Shown: positions 12,793 through 24,369, numbered from the stretch's first letter. The stretch is 64,000 nt of DNA from Paracentrotus lividus (GCA_940671915.1 CALNVZ010003433.1:31954546-32018545); one strand, 5' to 3'. Notes: generated by a model not told the origin, from the letters alone. Translations and numbers: made by a program.

Positions 12793-13993
12793 TCCAAACC
12801 CACTCTCTCTCTCAAATTAGATTGTGAGTGTGTATAAATCTGGCATATATATGTTTATAAAGCCTTACAATAATATGGTAACGTAAAACACAAATCCTGT
12901 TTATTTATACTTAACTAAAAATCACTAATATATAAGGGCACTTGATGGTGGTCTGATCATTACAAACACAGAAGCCAACAATGCAGGTGTGCTAAGTTTT
13001 TAGTGAAACCATTACTCTCTCTCGAGTTAGATACAAGTACTTGCCGGAAAAGTTATCAAGCCGTCTGAAAGATAAAAAGCTGTTGGAGCTGGTCTTGAGA
13101 TTTAAGAGGACCGTAGATTTATTTTAAAGGATTCCCTCTTGCGAATGCACATATCATCGTTTGGAGATTTTTTATTTCACATCGAGCTGAAAATGGTAAT
13201 TACATTTTGTTTTCTCCTTTCTCTTTTTTTTCTTCGTAATGTTTTCATTTCTGAAAATGTTCATGCTATAGAATAATTTTAATAACGTATGTATAACAGA
13301 ATGTGTATTTCTTTTTTATCACCCTCTCACCCTCTCTTTCTCTTTTTTTGAAGCTCCATTTCACTCTTTCATTTTCTTTTTGTTGATATATTTTTATTAT
13401 TATTATTATAGAATCGCCTTTATATCAAAGTGGATTCCCTTAAATAATATCAATCTGTACACACTCTCTAATTCACTGTAAGTAAAATTATGATCAAATG
13501 AAAGGGGTAAGGACAGTCATGCTCCTGGTATCTAGAAATTATTTTCAATACTTGAAAAACTGAAAAAAAATCGCTATATTCACTTTTGGAAAAGGCGTTA
13601 CATGTTATGGAAAAAGTAATAGTAAAAGACGCATTTTAATAAAATTTTCAATAAAAAGATAAATGTTTTAAATAAAAATGAAAATAATAATAACGCTCAA
13701 TTTTAATATAGCGCAAATTACCATGAAGATACACAGCATTTTTATGTGAACCAAGTGACATGCCATATAAAACATTACTCACGTGGTGATCAAGCTTACA
13801 CTTAGAGCAATTCGAGTAAACCACCAAACCTATGCCCCCCCCCCCCCACCATGAAAGATACCACCTCCGCCATCACTTCCAAATAGCATGCAGTAGGATG
13901 CTCGACCTGTTATCTGACCGCTGATGACGTCATACGTTTTCGCAATCATGTCTCGTCTATTTTCTAAAGGTCTATCTTTACTAGAAAGTAAGA

Positions 13994-14003
13994 GGAATTT
14001 CCC
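13994..14003 (+). promoter_or_regulatory. Second kappaB-like site upstream of the IL-17 gene
   Basis: GGAATTTCCC matches the relaxed kappaB consensus and lies 680 bp before the IL-17 ATG. A TATAAATA follows at 14247-14254, with a GTAAGT donor-like sequence at 14271. Whether these mark the promoter and first exon cannot be told from sequence. Confidence 0.3.
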
Positions 14004-14683
14004 GATAAAATCATGGATTGATACTAAAAAGGGAATCCAAATGTTTTTATAATAGGCATGTGAAGTATTTTAGAGTTTAAATATTGAAATTGTAGCTGAT
14101 TTCATGAAATAAAAACCACTTAGAGGAGAAATTCATAAACAATATGTTCGTTAAAATAATTGGAAAGTACAATTTGGCCGAAACTAGTGAAAGCTATTTA
14201 ACGTTTCCTGTTGTTTCTCTGTAGTATATTAGATAGGCATTGGCTGTATAAATATACTAGTGATGTCAATGTAAGTAATTAATATTGCATCAGTATAAAC
14301 ATTATCTTGTTGCATTTCCCTTTTCATTACATTATCTTGCATAAGCGACTGAGGTATATTTATAGGGAAATAAGTGAATGTTTTGTTCATTGCCATGGCA
14401 TCAGTAGTTATTGGATCAAATTTACATAGATAAGGTTTCCTTTTCCCTTCTGTTATCTTGTAAAACTGCCCATAGTTTATTTACGATTAAAAGTTTTGCA
14501 TGGCTACGGCAACAATAGCAAATTCATGATGCTATTTAGTTTTACCCTGCATTAAAAAAAAAAATAAAAAAAATAAGTAGGCCTAGTAGTAAAACAATTT
14601 CGTCATCACTAAGGATGAAATCGACATTACATCTCAATACGAATTTAAACTAAAAATGTTGTCCTTTCATTTTAATTTAGGAG

Positions 14684-15375
14684 ATGCCTCGATCAATCCC
14701 CATGGTGTTACTCGTGCTGGCTGTCATGACGTCATATTGCCAGTCCTTTTCTGTAAGAAGACATCGTCATGAAACGGAGTTAGACTCTACCGTCCAGTCG
14801 TCACCACCAAGCTACAATTCCAATGACATTAAAAGCATATCAGACTTGGTGCAACAGTCGTTGTCCGTCACCATGCAACACACGATCGCTTCCGGTGAGG
14901 AGTCCGCATTGGATGGGGATAATGCGGGAAAAGAAATACTTTCTAAAAGTGACCTTTTTGAGGAAATAAAGGAAGTAATCTCCTTGGCAGAGAACCGCAG
15001 CTCTGAAGACGTCCCGAAAATAGACACCAGCTCCGGAAACTCTCTCTCTTACACATCCTCTACAGGAGATATAAATAGAGCATCTGATTTGGAAGCAATG
15101 GCTATCCAATTATCTCAAACAGCTCCCTCTGCTGTTCGTAGGCGGCGGCAAGCCGACACTTCCACCTGTCGTACTCCTTCTGAAGAAGAGCTCACTGCTA
15201 TGATTGCACTCCACACGGGTCTTGTGCACAGGAGTGACAACATAGCACATGAGTATGTGCATGATGTGGACAACATGTGTAATAACTCATTCCCGAGCAC
15301 TCTAGAGAGGAGTACAGATGTGGAAGACAGAGCACTGTGCCCATTTGTCTTCGAAACAGATAGTGATGTTAATAG
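14684..15375 (+). CDS. IL-17 gene coding exon 1: signal peptide, prodomain, cleavage site, start of cystine-knot domain
   Basis: This exon encodes residues 1-230 and the first two bases of Arg231. The ATG at 14684 is chosen because it directly precedes a hydrophobic signal sequence and follows a splice acceptor at 14679-14680. The exon ends AATAG with donor GTAAG at 15376. It holds Cys162, Cys199 and Cys219; the first two lie between the tetrabasic site and the conserved fold. Confidence 0.93.
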
Positions 15376-16852
15376 GTAAGCTTCTCTCCCCTCTTGCATT
15401 TTTCATCTCATCTTATATAGTTTTAATTATAGTCTAAGGAAAATCTGATTACAGAAATTACGAATGATATTATATTCATATAACTAATTAAATTATTTGT
15501 TAAAGCAACTAAGATAATTTAGATCCAAATATCAAAATGAAATACATGTTTTCAATTAATCAACTCCTAATATATTTTCCGTGTTCCTTCGAGATGTAAT
15601 TAAGTTCTGGCCTTCCTTCCACTGCTTCAAAATACTATAGGCCTACATGTTTGATTCAGTGATAATTAAATGAATTATTATCTAAAGGAACGGGGTTAAC
15701 CCTGTTGTATTTATGGGAACGATATAGTTCAAAAGTCAATGGGTTAACCTATTCTGTTTCTATATATAGGTTCCCACGTGATATCAACTATGCGAAATGC
15801 CAGTGCACCAAGTGCATTCACCCGTATAATCGCACCCACCCCTTCCTCGGAGGACGTTTCGGCTGCATGCCCATCGAACGTCAGATGGTAACACTAAGAC
15901 GCGGACCATGTGTGAATGGTACCTACACGTAAGTCCATAATTTTATGTGTTAATTAGAATTTTGGGGTATAATAATAGGAGATCATTAGGAACAATACCC
16001 ATGGGCATGTCCATGATTTAAAAAAAAAGGGGGTGCAGTTGACAGTTTTCTGACGTTGTGTTTGAAGATGGGTTTTCCTGATGATGCAGTCACATAGACA
16101 CTTACATTGAGTTACGTCCGGTAGCGTCCAAAAATGATTTTCTTTTTCTTGCGGATTCCCACGGATACCTTCACGTCATAGTCAACAGTGGAAATAGTGA
16201 TAATTTCGTTCATCCGATAAAACAAATAAATACATAACTAACGTATGTGTCTGTGTGACTGTATAGCATAAGAAGGAATCTCCAATAATCCCACGTTTCT
16301 TGTAATTTGAAGCTGCATTCTTTACCTCTGTTAAAGGTCATGATATACCTTAACCCTAATTTGTCCTGGTGTGTTTTTTGTGTGCAAGGAGCTTTGCCCT
16401 CAGTACTTCATGACCCTTTTTTGAAATCTTGTGCATTATTTTAAGACCAAATCTCCAACTCCCGGGTATACGGTGCCAGAGTAACGCATAGTTTTGTATT
16501 TGTGCGTCAGTCCAAAAATTTCTCAAAAACATGATTGCAGATACTATGTCAATAGATAGTATCTGAATAATACTCTTCTAATTTGATGACGTTATGACAA
16601 TTTGTATTGTATTGTTTCTGTTGGAAATTAATAAAATTCAATCTGAATCTGGATACGAATTGTGTTTTCAGCTTAGATTCATAAATTATTTTCATACATA
16701 TTGAAAATACTATATTTATTCCATTTGTGTTACATAACGTCACTCATCTTGATAATTGTTATTTGTTTGCCTTATTATCTATATGCAGATATGAAAAACA
16801 AACGACAACCATTCCTGTTGCCTGTGTTTGTGCCAAAGAAGCAGAGGGCTGA
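14684..16852 (+). CDS. Interleukin-17 family cytokine precursor, three exons (14684-15375, 15770-15928, 16789-16852)
   Basis: Secreted IL-17-type cytokine; such ligands act through IL-17 receptors. The spliced frame is exactly 305 codons (304 residues plus TGA). Residues 1-23 form a signal peptide (basic start, VLLVLAV core). Residues 24-151 are a Ser/Glu/Asp-rich prodomain. RRRR at 152-155 is a furin-type site just before the mature part. The IL-17 fold follows: CPFVFETDSDVNRFPRDI at 219-236, Cys241/243/246, Cys263 then MPI, a V-T-L-R-R strand and Cys278, ending in C296-V-C298. Cys241 and Cys246 have the C-x4-C spacing of vertebrate IL-17. Possible N-glycosylation sites are N104, N200, N251 and N280. 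Introns are GT-AG (394 and 860 bp), both phase 2. A TTTAATTTAG acceptor ending at 14680, three bases before the ATG, suggests a non-coding first exon upstream. The frame is undamaged. The long prodomain is unusual beside short vertebrate IL-17s. Family call very sure; subfamily unknown. Confidence 0.95.
15770..15928 (+). CDS. IL-17 gene coding exon 2: core of the IL-17 fold
   Basis: The acceptor TATATATAG ends at 15769 and the donor GTAAGT starts at 15929. The 159-nt exon keeps phase 2 at both ends. It encodes RFPRDINYAKCQC, a TKC motif, an N-R-T glycosylation site, GCMPI, the V-T-L-R-R strand and the G-P-C turn. These match IL-17 family landmarks in order. Confidence 0.94.
16789..16852 (+). 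CDS. IL-17 gene coding exon 3: final strands and stop
   Basis: The acceptor ATATGCAG ends at 16788. The exon completes a Thr codon and encodes YEKQTTTIPVACVCAKEAEG followed by TGA. The A-C-V-C-A end corresponds to the last G-C-x-C strand of IL-17 cytokines, whose cysteines pair with Cys241 and Cys246 by family analogy. Confidence 0.93.
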
Positions 16853-17396
16853 TCACGTGACTGGGGATGCACAGGACATATATAAATTTATTAATATTGT
16901 TTATTTATGAAAGTGTGTGAAATGAAATGTGATGGTAAAACCACTGATAATTTATTACAAGGCAATAATTTACAACGTATTTATATTTAATATTTATTCT
17001 AATATATTGAACTATTTATATTCTCTTCTATCATTTCTGTGAAATGACATATGCTGGTACATTGCTATCCAAAGTTCTTGTTCTTTCATGGACATACACG
17101 TTAAAAACTATGGTTATTTATTAATCATGAAAAAAATGTAAGCACTTATAGTGCTCTTATATCCAATTTGCCGAAGTCAATGGCATTTGAATATACTTCC
17201 GTATTTCCTGACTGTGTGTCATTTGATGTATTATATATTATATTGGTATGGTCATTGTATCACTATTCCTATTTATATATTCGTGTTATCACATATTCAT
17301 TTAAAGGAATTGAGATAACACACAATCTGTGCCCTGTAACATAAAAGATTTAAGCAGTCTGTGATTAAACAGTATACTTAAAGACATGAAAGAGTA
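16853..17396 (+). other. Probable 3' untranslated region of the IL-17 gene, AU-rich
   Basis: Several ATTTA pentamers follow the stop: TTATTTATGA at 16901, three overlapping copies near 16978-16997, and more at 17016 and 17118. AU-rich elements of this kind destabilise cytokine mRNAs in animals. No textbook AATAAA was found nearby; ATTAAA near 17364 is a candidate poly(A) signal. The transcript end is not determined. Confidence 0.45.
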
Positions 17397-17397
17397 A

Positions 17398-17639
17398 AGG
17401 CCTCGTCACACCGAGTCCGGTCCGGTGACCGGTACGGCAAACCGTCTCAAATCGCTCCATGAGCGATCCCATAAAAACCGTACCGGTTGCCGTTCCGGCT
17501 AGTACAGCATAGCCCGTGTTTGTTGTGACCAGTCTCATTGCAATAGTACACGGCCGATTAATTTCGACCGTTTTTGCCCATTGATGAACCGGAACGGGCC
17601 CGTGCCGTGACCCGGACCGGACTCGGTGTGACGAGGCCT
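17398..17639. mobile_element. Harbinger-like MITE with TAA target duplication
   Basis: Termini AGGCCTCGTCACACCGAGTC and GACTCGGTGTGACGAGGCCT are exact inverse copies, extended by CCGGTCCGG/CCGGACCGG. TAA flanks both ends (17395-17397 and 17640-17642), the TWA duplication of PIF/Harbinger elements. The body is GC-rich with many ACCGG/CCGGT motifs. No coding capacity. Confidence 0.85.
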
Positions 17640-17642
17640 TAA

Positions 17643-19166
17643 GATGATTGTCTCACTTAATGTGTTACAGGGCTTTTATGTTAAGTAAACTTTTTTGTTT
17701 GTACTTCTGTATTAATTGAATTATTTCATATCTTAGGGAGATAGTAAAAAGTATTGTGATGCGATAGATATTTCGCTTTAGCACAACAATTATTATATGC
17801 TATTCAGCTAAAGTATTACATTTCATTTACCGCTACATAAAACAATTAGTTAATGTTTAATGGTCGTATTATGTCTGCAATTATGTTCACATTCGTTATG
17901 TCATGTTTTATAATAATGTTATTTATTATATTTCTTGTTTAAATCACTATTGTTATGTATAGTTATTGTATGACGTTGTCAAGCTATCTTTATATCTTGA
18001 AATAATCTCAGTTGCTCATGTATGTACGTATGCATCATCAACTGGCCATGAATATTATTATTGTTACTCTGAAACCTTGACATGCTTTCCTTGTACAAAG
18101 TAAATTACACAATTTAGTCAACTTTAACCTAGTTAATACCTTTCTACCACGGATAATTTAGCACTTAAACTTAAATTTAAAAACACGATTATTTTCAAAA
18201 TCGCCTTGTGTATAGGGGTTCAGCTAGTACTAATATAGATAAGTGTACATTATCTACCCCAAAATACATTACACTACTTAATACATGCAATACATATATA
18301 TATATATATACCCCAATAATTATGTTACCAAATTTAATCAATTACTTTTCCCCTCCAACATTTTATTTTTTCCAGAATTATAGTCGAATTTATGCACTTT
18401 ATTATTAATAATTATTCCAAAAGATACTACTAGTATCTACTTATAACACATAGTCAATGGGAGCATTGGTCAGTTCGCTCTTGCTTTTAACGAAATAATG
18501 CATCCGGAGGTTATTCAGAACACTTCACGGAAATTGCTTTAAAAATCACAAACCTACCTCAAAAACTACGACGAATCTAGCTGTTGATTTCTCCTCAAGG
18601 TAAATACTACAGTACAACCAACGTAATTATTTGTAGAGTGCATACATCGCCGCATAAGAATAATTCTCATCTAGGAAGAAATTGTTTGCAAAATGCAGGT
18701 AATTTACTTCAACATGATTTTTTTTAAAACATAAATAATGCAGTATATAGAGCTTACTCGTGGTAAATATTCATATGTATTGTATTTCAAATATTTCACT
18801 ATTTTCCTCATGTTCTATCTTATCCGCTACAAGACCTTGATATTTAATAAACAATCTTTCAAAACATTTATAACTAGTCTAGCGTCTGCTTTTAACGTGA
18901 ATCACTCATTTGACTCACATTGTCTTTGGTTTATATACCCCCATCACACGTTCTTGTGTTCAAGTTGTTTTGAGCTTTATTGTGTGCGCAAATAATCTTT
19001 GGGATCGATCTTCGGCTCCAACAAAGATTGAAGGGCGCCATCCAAAGCTCAACTAGGAACCAACCATGTGTGCAAACAGTAAATTGCCAATTGGTCTAAA
19101 CCCACCTTGACTAATGCCCATTGGATCTCATCCCAAATGGCCTAATTCCCTTTCGTCTACAACCAG
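17643..19166. other. AT-rich non-coding, nothing recognised
   Basis: Short frames only; a small TA run at 18295. Confidence 0.6.
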
Positions 19167-19266
19167 NNNNNNNNNNNNNNNNNNNNNNNNNNNNNNNNNN
19201 NNNNNNNNNNNNNNNNNNNNNNNNNNNNNNNNNNNNNNNNNNNNNNNNNNNNNNNNNNNNNNNNNN
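19167..19266. other. Assembly gap (100 N)
   Basis: Exactly 100 N, so the size is a placeholder. It abuts a (TA)n array at 19267-19310, probably the cause of the gap. Confidence 0.99.
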
Positions 19267-19310
<44 letters not shown>

Positions 19311-19313
<3 letters not shown>

Positions 19314-19944
19314 GAGGCAGAAGTTTGAGGCCTAAGGAAATTCAATGAGATTTATTCAATTACCAACATCAGAAAATTTACTGTATCTTTAGAAATATCA
19401 GCACTATCATGAAAAATTTTGTATCAAATAAAAGAGCTTATCAAGCTCTTTCGTGTAAATGGGGTGCTGATGGGACTAAGGTATATTTTAAGTGGAATTG
19501 TCAGTGTTAATAAAAGTTAAATTTGTGCCAAATTAATTATATTGTTCAGTGATTATATTTCCAGACATCGCTTCATAGGATTATATAAATGTCAAATCTA
19601 ACATTGATATTACATTTTCTATCATGATATGTTACCATCAAATAAAAAAAAAAAAAATGTTTATGTTGAGAAATAAGGAGCACAAATATGAAATGTTTTG
19701 CTCAAGTCTTTTCACAAGTTTGTCTCAAATGTGAAGATTTTTGTTTAAAAATGACATCTAAATATTCTTCAGCTCCCGATGACTTGTCAGTATGATGAAA
19801 GGGCATGATATGCTCTTTTGTTTGATACCAAATTTGGCATTATAGCACAGATATTTTTGAAGATACAGTAAATTTTAAAATGCTTGGCAAGCATACAGTG
19901 TTCATTAAATTTCCTAGGTGTATGTAAACTTCTGGCCTCAACTG
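19311..19944. mobile_element. Tc1-like MITE with GTTGAGGCCAGAAGTTT termini
   Basis: The left end reads GTTGAGGCAGAAGTTTGAGG; the right end is the inverse of CAGTTGAGGCCAGAAGTTTA. Further inside, CCTAAGGAAATTCAATG pairs with CATTAAATTTCCTAGG. Both ends touch TATA. Interior segments (AAATTTACTGTATCTTTAG near 19373; the inverse near 19862) continue the inverted match. No transposase. Confidence 0.8.
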
Positions 19945-20749
19945 TATATACAGATGTCTGCAAAATTGTTCATACCCCTGACATTTTTTAAGTTTTTGAA
20001 TTTTGTTTTAAATTAATGAGTTTCGTCAAACTTTTTGGTGATCAGTATGTTACCAACATTTGGACTATTAGGAAAATTTGATATTTTGAGCAATTTGGTA
20101 TTCCAGGGGTATTTCATTGACAGATTTACGAAAAACACCATGTTCATAATTATTCATACCCTTGGGGTACCCAGTCCAATTTCTTATCAAACAACCACAA
20201 ATACATATTATTTTCTTCAAGTCACCATCTGAAATTTTTTTTTTTGCAAAAGTCTATAGTCTTTCTTCATGGCTTCTGTGGGGTCTGGCCCATGTGTTCT
20301 CTGGAAAACCTCCAGGCTGAGTCAGGTTGCATGGTCTTTGAGCCATCCTGTAAGTCTTCAGCTTTCCAACCCCTTTATTATTGGTTTCTTGCCAGGACTT
20401 TGAATTTTTCACTTAGGAACATTCATATAAATGTTACTGAAATAGAATAACCGCTCTACGCACCCTTTTAGTCCCTGATTTAACACTCAAGTGTTTCTTG
20501 CACGAGCACCAGATATAAAACACTTGGGAAAAAGCTTCCATGAGCATGACTAAAAGTGCAAGATGTTTCCTTGAATTGCCAAATAGGTATACTGAGAGGC
20601 CTACAATGACACAGATATCACAGCCAAAGTCGGAATGGATGCCACTGACCAGCCAGAGACGAAGGTGCCAATGAGCAAATACTGCATAAAGGATATATAT
20701 ACAGACACTTCCCAATACAGACTCCAGTTTTCTAGTCAGACCTACCGGG

Positions 20750-21210
20750 AGGCATCTGGACAGTTCCTGAGCTCATTTAAACCAGAAATATAATTTATGG
20801 ACCATAATTATTATATAAGTTGAAGAGAGAAAATTAGAATTTACGAGTGATATGGACTTTCTTCAATTTGGCCAAAACAAGATGAATCCTTCAATCTAAA
20901 GAACAGTGTCCTGATTTTAGCACATGGCATTCAAATAGAACTGCCATGGGGATTATCAGTGCGGGTAGCACTGGGAATCTCTTCAGAATAGGAGGCATCA
21001 CGGTGTGGACATTTTTATTAAGATCCTGGATGAAAAACTAGCAGAAGTATGCTTGTTAATTGTACCTGGGACAGCATTGGACATATCAACAGGACGAAGT
21101 TCAGAAGCATACGGCCATGTTAGTCAATAAGTAGTTCAGGACAATCATAATGAATGATCTTGAGAGGAAAATTCGACGACCTGACAAGAATCCCTTGAGA
21201 AATTTGTCTG
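20750..21210 (+). pseudogene. Tc1-type transposase remnant
   Basis: At 20950-21045 the plus strand reads GIISAGSTGNLFRIGGI, then with a frame change FIKILDEKLAEV. This matches the Tc1 transposase block around S-x-x-G-T-G-N-L and Y-I-x-I-L-x-E-x-L. Many stops and frameshifts surround it, and no complete DDE triad can be assembled. Confidence 0.75.
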
Positions 21211-21566
21211 GGAAGTTAAAGACTCACAAAATGGCCCAAAGACCATGCAACCTTACACAGTCTGGATGTTCTCCAGAGGACGCATTGGTCAAAACCCACG
21301 GAAGACATGAATGATGGTTCTGGACATTCGCAAGAACTATCTGAGATGGAAATTTAAAGAAATAATTATAATCGAGATGATTAGATAAGAAATAAGATTT
21401 GGCACCCCTATAGGGTATGAATGATTATGAACATGGCGTTTTTAGTAAATCTGTCAACAAAATACCCCTAAACTACAAAATTTCTCAAAATTTCAAATTT
21501 TCTTAATTGTTCAATTGTTAGTAACATACTTATCAACAGAAAGTTTGACGAAACGCATTCAGTTAG

Positions 21567-21755
21567 GTACCTTCCCCAAAACATACAGCCGCGGCCCGCT
21601 GCGTGAACGCCGCACAGCGGGCTTTTAGGCAGGATATACCGTTCCCCTATTATTCTTCCATTGACTTAATTGGAGGGATTAATACATCCGTAATACAGCG
21701 CCGCAAAGTGCGGCGGTTCACGAGCAGGACCGCGGCTGTATCTTTGGGAAGGTCA
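21567..21755. mobile_element. Nested MITE with TTA target duplication
   Basis: Termini are ACCTTCCCCAAAACATACAG then CCGCGG, and the inverse CCGCGG, then CTGTATCTTTGGGAAGGT. TTA flanks both sides (21564-21566 and 21756-21758), as in PIF/Harbinger elements. An internal GCGGGC/GCCGCA segment is GC-rich. It sits inside the right arm of the Tc1-like transposon. Confidence 0.8.
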
Positions 21756-21812
21756 TTAGGGCCGAACTCAACCTTAAAAAACGAAGGGGTATGAGCAATT
21801 TTGCGAAACTGT

Positions 21813-21865
21813 ATATAATATATATTATTATATTATATATATATTGATATATTATAATATTATAT
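21813..21865. repeat. TA-rich simple repeat
   Basis: TATATAATATATATTATTAT-type sequence immediately right of the Tc1-like element. Confidence 0.8.
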
Positions 21866-22899
21866 GGACCTGATGGCTAAGGCTTGGGCAGGATATTAAG
21901 TGGTATGAAGGTGGGTAAATCCAGCTTTTGATTTTTTTTCTTGTTTTTAAACTCTTTTTAATACGGTGTGAAAAAGTTTATCTATTAGAAGATGTTATTG
22001 GGTGCAGAGAGTGAGGGAAGAGAGGAGGAGAGATAAGCGAAAACAAGAGGGGTGGTTAAGGTGGATATAGAGAGCGTTAACATAATATGAGGCTTAAAGA
22101 AGTATGTGCGATTAGCCAGGGTTGTGTAGTGTGGGCTGTGGGATGTTTTTTATTGTCAATCTTCCAATATCAATTTGTGGCCAATATTTATATTCTTTCG
22201 TGATTTCCTCTGGCCAACTTAAGGGTCAATTCCAAATGGCGCCATTTAACAACCAAAAGCAAAATAATCATTATTAAACGGCAGCTTGCAGAAGCAAAAT
22301 TTATGATGATTGGGTTGACGAAGTTGAGAGCGAAGCCGAAGTATATGACGAAGCGGATGGTTGTTGTAGATGGTTTTGATAGTTTCGGACATCAAATTAG
22401 AGAAGGCAGGCTTAGACCTCTATTGTCAATGGGATCGATTCGGGTTTTTGTTTTGGAACTATATGATACTTGAAATGTAAAGGTTTTGACTGCTGCTGTC
22501 ACAGAGAGCGAGCTTTCTATGTTGCTTAATTAAAAAAGAAAAAAAAAAAAGAGTGGGCTATGACAATATTCGAAGTAGCAAAAGGATAATTGACTTTAAT
22601 TAATACTTAGAGTTAATTTGCTAATTCTACCATAATTCTTCTACAAAATTTCGTAATCGAAAATTACATTAGTCTATGGGGAGTTATCAAGTGAAATCTT
22701 ATGAAGCGTTATGATAGTAGTTTTCAAGAAAGGGCTAAATGACACAATTGGATTCTTAGTTTAGGTGCCTTGGCGTCATCGTTGTTTAGGTTGTTTTCGT
22801 TATTGGATAGATAGGGGTTAACCTTCATAGCAGATTCAATAGAAATAATAAGAAATTTGACCTTTGACCTTGCCTTTGGACCTCCGAAATGGGTCTAAT
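21866..22899. other. Non-coding, nothing recognised
   Basis: No long frame or paired repeat. The outer limit of the long inverted repeat lies somewhere near its right edge. Confidence 0.5.
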
Positions 22900-23319
22900 G
22901 ATAATTGGATAATTGAATTGGTAGATACGAGATATTGATACAATTAATAGGATGATAACGAGATAATTGAATATATTGATTAGGAGAAACGAAGATAATG
23001 AGTTTATTGGTATGGAGTATAATTGAATTAGGAGGAACGAGATAAGAGTTAAATTGAATTAGGAGCTACAGAAGTTAATTCGTTTTCCGTCCGTGGGATC
23101 TCTAATTAATTAGGTGTCCCAGTGTTAATCGATCTAATGACGCAGCGTCCTCAAATCCATATTTTGGGCAACGTCCTTGACGAATGGGCGTGTTTTAGGA
23201 AGTCGCGCGGGTCTTTTGAGAAGCGCCGAATCCCGTTTTTGAATTTTTTTATATTATTTTGTTTGCATTTCAACTCATTCTTTATTTCTCTGTGAATTAT
23301 TGTTATTTAGTTTATGTAG

Positions 23320-24369
23320 CAGGGGCGTATCAGGATTTTCATAGGGGGGGGTGCGCAAGGATATTTTTATCGCCGTCAGGGGAAGGGGGAGGGGGTTCTT
23401 CTAATTCATTTGTACTGACTTCACAATTTTTTTTCATTATCACAAGTTACATGTTTCTATACCCTAAAGACATGTATGTTGCGTAGAAAACCTATTTATG
23501 TGTGATATATCCTTCTGAATTGGAAATCTGCGAGCGCGAAACGAGAGTCGAAATGTTGAGGTTTTTTAAGTTAAATAATGAAATAAGGGCATTTCTAAGT
23601 TACTAGAAAATGGTAGATTATTGTGTTATAATAGACCCAATTTTAGTAATCCGCGAGCGCGAAGCGGAGCTGAAAATTTTAAGGTAAAATTGGAGTTATT
23701 ATTTGCTGGCATTGATTTGGTATCAGCGAGCGCGAGCGCGAGCCGGAAAATTCTGTTGGTTTTAATTTTTTTAAGGTAAATTATTTAGAACTATTATTGT
23801 GCATTTGATTTGGTGTAAGCGAGCGCGAAGCGCGAGCCCCGAAATTTGGGGTTGAATTTTTAAGGGTAAAATTTTAAAGTTTATTATTGTGGCATTTATA
23901 TGGCATCAGCGAGCGCGGAGCGCGACCAAAAATTTGGGGTTTTCAAAAAGTATTTTGAATTAATAACAGGGGTACTTCTAATAAACCAATGAGCCAAACT
24001 ATGTTTCCCGGAGGCCGAGGGCCCAGAGGCAGAGGGTCCAAGAGCCTCTTCTTTGTTGAATATTTTAAACTTTGTTTTTAAAATATTTTACTTTTCGTCA
24101 CTAATGTATTTCTTTTTCTTATAAAAAAAGGGCGTTTGATGCAATTATATGCAAAATACAATATGAAGAGTCGGCCTCGTGGGCCCCCCCACTTAAAGGC
24201 CTTAGTTAGGTCGGATTTAGAACCAAATTCCCTTCTTTTCTTTCTTTTTTTCTTTTCTCTTCCCTTTCCTTCTTCTCTCCTTCTCTCCTCTTTTTTTTTT
24301 TTTTTTTAGTCGGTCCAATAGGGGGGGGGGGCGCGCGCGCTGTTGCGCCGCCGCATGGATACGCCCCTG
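23320..24369. mobile_element. hAT-like MITE inserted in the left arm
   Basis: Termini CAGGGGCGTATCAGG and GGATACGCCCCTG are inverse, typical of hAT-type elements. TATGTA flanks both sides. The other arm of the long inverted repeat lacks this element and reads continuously through the site (GTTTATGTATCATCAC on the minus strand near 31200). The body contains a GCGAGCGCGAAGCGCGAGC array and a CT-rich tract at 24230-24310. Confidence 0.85.
23525..23935. repeat. Second GCGAGCGCGAAGCGCGAGC array
   Basis: Five copies of the core at about 23530, 23652, 23727, 23818 and 23908, each followed by a GAAAATTTT-like segment and TTAAGGTAAA. Spacing is 75-120 bp, shorter than in the array at 7.5-8.4 kb, while the core and downstream AAAATTT are shared. 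Confidence 0.75.

Larger units (their letters stand above)
19951..21811 (+). mobile_element. Decayed Tc1-like transposon with arms of about 400 bp
   Basis: The left end CAGATGTCTGCAAAATTG is the inverse of CAATTTTGCGAAACTG at 21796-21811; TA flanks both. The match extends inward about 400 bp (ACCATGCAACCT near 21244 mirrors AGGTTGCATGGT near 20323). A nested MITE at 21567-21755 splits the right arm. The centre holds a ruined transposase. Left and right arms are far longer than typical Tc1 inverted repeats. Confidence 0.85.

Noticed and set aside
14247..14275. TATAAATA plus GTAAGT as promoter and first exon of the IL-17 gene
   Set aside because: The donor lies only 17 bp after the TATA-like box, too near for a normal start site between them; kept only as a note.
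14812..15399. Minus-strand frames overlapping IL-17 exon 1
   Set aside because: Shadows of the plus-strand coding exon, which has signal peptide, conserved motifs and valid splice sites.
20434..20715. 93-codon minus-strand frame within the Tc1-like transposon
   Set aside because: The recognisable transposase motifs are on the plus strand; this is an opposite-strand shadow.
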